Positions 14,482 through 15,865 of a stretch of DNA of 15,865 bases are shown piece after piece (positions within the stretch are counted from its first letter, which is position 1; each line of letters starts with the position of its first letter). The stretch is from CAYWWY01 sp964580185. GTDB taxonomy: Bacteria > Thermotogota > Thermotogae > MWEM01. Below the pieces are notes generated by a model. It saw only the letters and a program-made list of their open reading frames with translations, was not told where the DNA came from and did no database searches. The DNA lies in NCBI GenBank assembly GCA_964580185.1, contig CAZOJQ010000046.1, forward strand, positions 1-15,865, written 5' to 3'. A program made the translations under genes and the position numbers.

Positions 14482-15702
14482 ATGCAGTGGAAGCGGTTTT
14501 TGCTTGGGATTCAGCATTTGTTTACCATGTTCGGCGCTACGATTTTGGTACCATATTTAACGGGAATTCCTGTATCGGTGGCATTGTTTACCTCGGGTGT
14601 GGGTACACTGATTTTCCACATAATCACGAAAGGTAAGGTTCCCGTGTACTTAGGGTCTTCGTTTGCCTTTATTGCCCCGATCATCAGCGTTACTTCGTAC
14701 TACGCCGCACAAGGAGAACAAGCATTGGCACTCGGTTATGCAACCGGAGGGATCATGATTGCGGGGCTTGTGTACATCGCCTTCTCTTACTTGATCTACA
14801 AAGTGGGGATTGAGAAGGTTTCAAAAGTATTCAATCCGCTCATCTCCGGTACGATGATCATGTTGATCGGTCTAATCTTGGCGCCAGTGGCTATCGGAAT
14901 GGCCTCCACCAATTGGGCGCTTGCTATTGTGGCCATTGTTACCATGGTGGTTGTTCGGATGATGTTGAAAGGGTTCATTTCCATGCTTCCTGTCCTGATC
15001 GGAATTTTTGTGGGCTATATCGTAGCTGCTATCGCGGGGCAGGTCACGATCGAACCCGCCCCCTGGATCAGTTGGCCCGCATTTTATCTGCCACGGTTTT
15101 CATGGTATGCTTTGAGCCTCATTGTTCCGGCTGCAATTGCCCCAGCCATCGAGCATATTGGAGATGTGTATGCAGTGTCCATGGTTACCGGGAAAAAATT
15201 CTACGATGATCCCGGTATGCATCGCACTTTATTGGGAGATGGGATTGCTACCTCTTTCGCAGGATTCCTGGGTGGACCTGCTAACACGACTTACTCCGAG
15301 AATACCGGAGTACTCGCCTTCACAGGTGTTTTTGATCCTTGGGTGATGCGAATTGCTGCGATTGGAGCGATTATCCTCTCGTTCGTTCCAGCTGTGGAAT
15401 CCTTTATCGCGAGCATTCCTCAATCCGTCATGGGTGGGGTTTCCATCATTTTGTTCGGGATGATCGCCTCCGTTGGCGCTCGAACTTTGATCCAAAACAA
15501 GGTTAAAATGAATAACAAAAACGTAATCATCATGTCTTTGATGCTTGTCAGTGGATTGGGTGGCGCTTCGATCACTGCTGGGAACTTTTCTCTTGAAGGT
15601 TTAGGTCTTGCTGCGATTATCGGGATTGTTTGTCAATTGATCATCCCAGAAGACCGGACAGGCGAAGCACAAGCTTTGCCGCAAGATAAGAAGAAAAAAT
15701 AG
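14482..15702 (+). CDS. uraA: Uracil permease (NCS2 family, UraA/PyrP type)
   Basis: This 406-residue integral membrane protein imports uracil, probably with protons, for the pyrimidine salvage pathway. ATG 14482 follows GGGGAGG by 6 bases. Family motifs are QHLFTMFGATILVP (11-24), ITKGKVPVYLGSSFAFI (48-64), the EHIGD stretch (E224; D228 takes the place of E. coli H245), PGMHRTLLGDG and GGPANTTYSENTG (E273, matching the second key glutamate of E. coli UraA). The uracil branch is supported over purine transporters by the NTTYSENTG motif and the short length. A charged tail ends in four lysines. It stands as a single-gene transcript with its own promoter, leader attenuator and strong terminator. 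Regulation by pyrimidine supply is likely but inferred. Xanthine transport is a less likely alternative. Confidence 0.92.
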   Translation: MQWKRFLLGIQHLFTMFGATILVPYLTGIPVSVALFTSGVGTLIFHIITKGKVPVYLGSSFAFIAPIISVTSYYAAQGEQALALGYATGGIMIAGLVYIAFSYLIYKVGIEKVSKVFNPLISGTMIMLIGLILAPVAIGMASTNWALAIVAIVTMVVVRMMLKGFISMLPVLIGIFVGYIVAAIAGQVTIEPAPWISWPAFYLPRFSWYALSLIVPAAIAPAIEHIGDVYAVSMVTGKKFYDDPGMHRTLLGDGIATSFAGFLGGPANTTYSENTGVLAFTGVFDPWVMRIAAIGAIILSFVPAVESFIASIPQSVMGGVSIILFGMIASVGARTLIQNKVKMNNKNVIIMSLMLVSGLGGASITAGNFSLEGLGLAAIIGIVCQLIIPEDRTGEAQALPQDKKKK

Positions 15703-15718
15703 TCCATAGGTTGAGAGT

Positions 15719-15742
15719 AAGGGCCCGCATGGGCCCTTTTTT
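15719..15742 (+). terminator. uraA terminator
   Basis: AAGGGCCC (15719-15726), loop GCAT, and GGGCCCTT (15731-15738), then further T's to 15742. This is a compact, perfect GC-rich hairpin with a U-tract, 17 bases after the uraA stop. Confidence 0.92.
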
Positions 15743-15811
15743 CGTGGCTGGATTCTCTCAGTCTCCAACGAACATGACCTAAGTAGGAATTCAAAGATCA
15801 GTACCCCTTCA

Positions 15812-15865
15812 ATCGAGTAGGAGGCTACTCATTAATTGAGTAGCCGTCCTCTCACACCACCGGGC
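15812..15865 (-). mobile_element. 3' end of a group II intron (domain VI and part of domain V)
   Basis: Read on the minus strand from the right edge, CCGGTGGTGTGAGAGG is the 3' strand of a domain V of the kind found in bacterial (class C-like) group II introns. A 9-base hairpin (GGCTACTCA/TGAGTAGCC, 15845-15823) then forms domain VI, and TCCTACTCGAT contains the likely branch-point A (15818), 7 bases from the probable 3' splice end near 15812. The intron body, with any reverse transcriptase, lies beyond the window. The call rests on remembered consensus sequences for this intron type. Confidence 0.75.

Overview
The window is bacterial DNA of roughly even base composition. It has tight gene packing, strong GGAGG-type ribosome binding sites, near-consensus sigma-70 promoters (three start with TTGACT), intrinsic terminators and lipoprotein signal peptides. 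The lineage cannot be fixed from the sequence alone. Gene content (M30-like metallopeptidase lipoprotein, FN3/InlB-repeat surface proteins, cytoplasmic beta-mannosidase, NCS2 uracil permease, tandem COG1228-type amidohydrolases) would fit a heterotrophic, probably anaerobic bacterium such as a member of Bacillota, Thermotogota or Spirochaetota. That placement is inference.

Left part (1-4431) looks decayed. It opens with the 3' end of a surface protein (FN3 plus InlB-type repeat). This is followed directly by a ribokinase gene that has lost its 5' end. Facing them on the minus strand is a large lipoprotein metallopeptidase gene with a 197-codon internal tandem duplication. A frameshift separates its HEFQH zinc motif from the rest of the protein.

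Centre (4549-10070) is a plus-strand cluster. It contains a membrane-anchored ComEC-type metallo-beta-lactamase-fold hydrolase, then three tandem paralogous amidohydrolases whose ends overlap, then a D-amino-acid-transaminase-like class IV aminotransferase. A bidirectional terminator closes it. The amidohydrolases keep all the usual metal ligands but differ at the residues beside them. This suggests three related substrates, or subunits of one assembly, with the aminotransferase perhaps handling a released D-amino acid.

Right part holds a minus-strand GH2 beta-mannosidase with a clear promoter and a divergently transcribed three-Ig-domain lipoprotein. The lipoprotein has a long leader containing a terminator-like structure. 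The uracil permease gene uraA follows. Its leader has a consensus promoter, a 29-codon ORF with a Shine-Dalgarno sequence, and an intrinsic terminator in whose 3' arm that ORF stops. This layout resembles enterobacterial pyrBI attenuation and is the most interesting regulatory candidate here. The right edge cuts into the 3' end (domains V/VI) of a group II intron on the minus strand.
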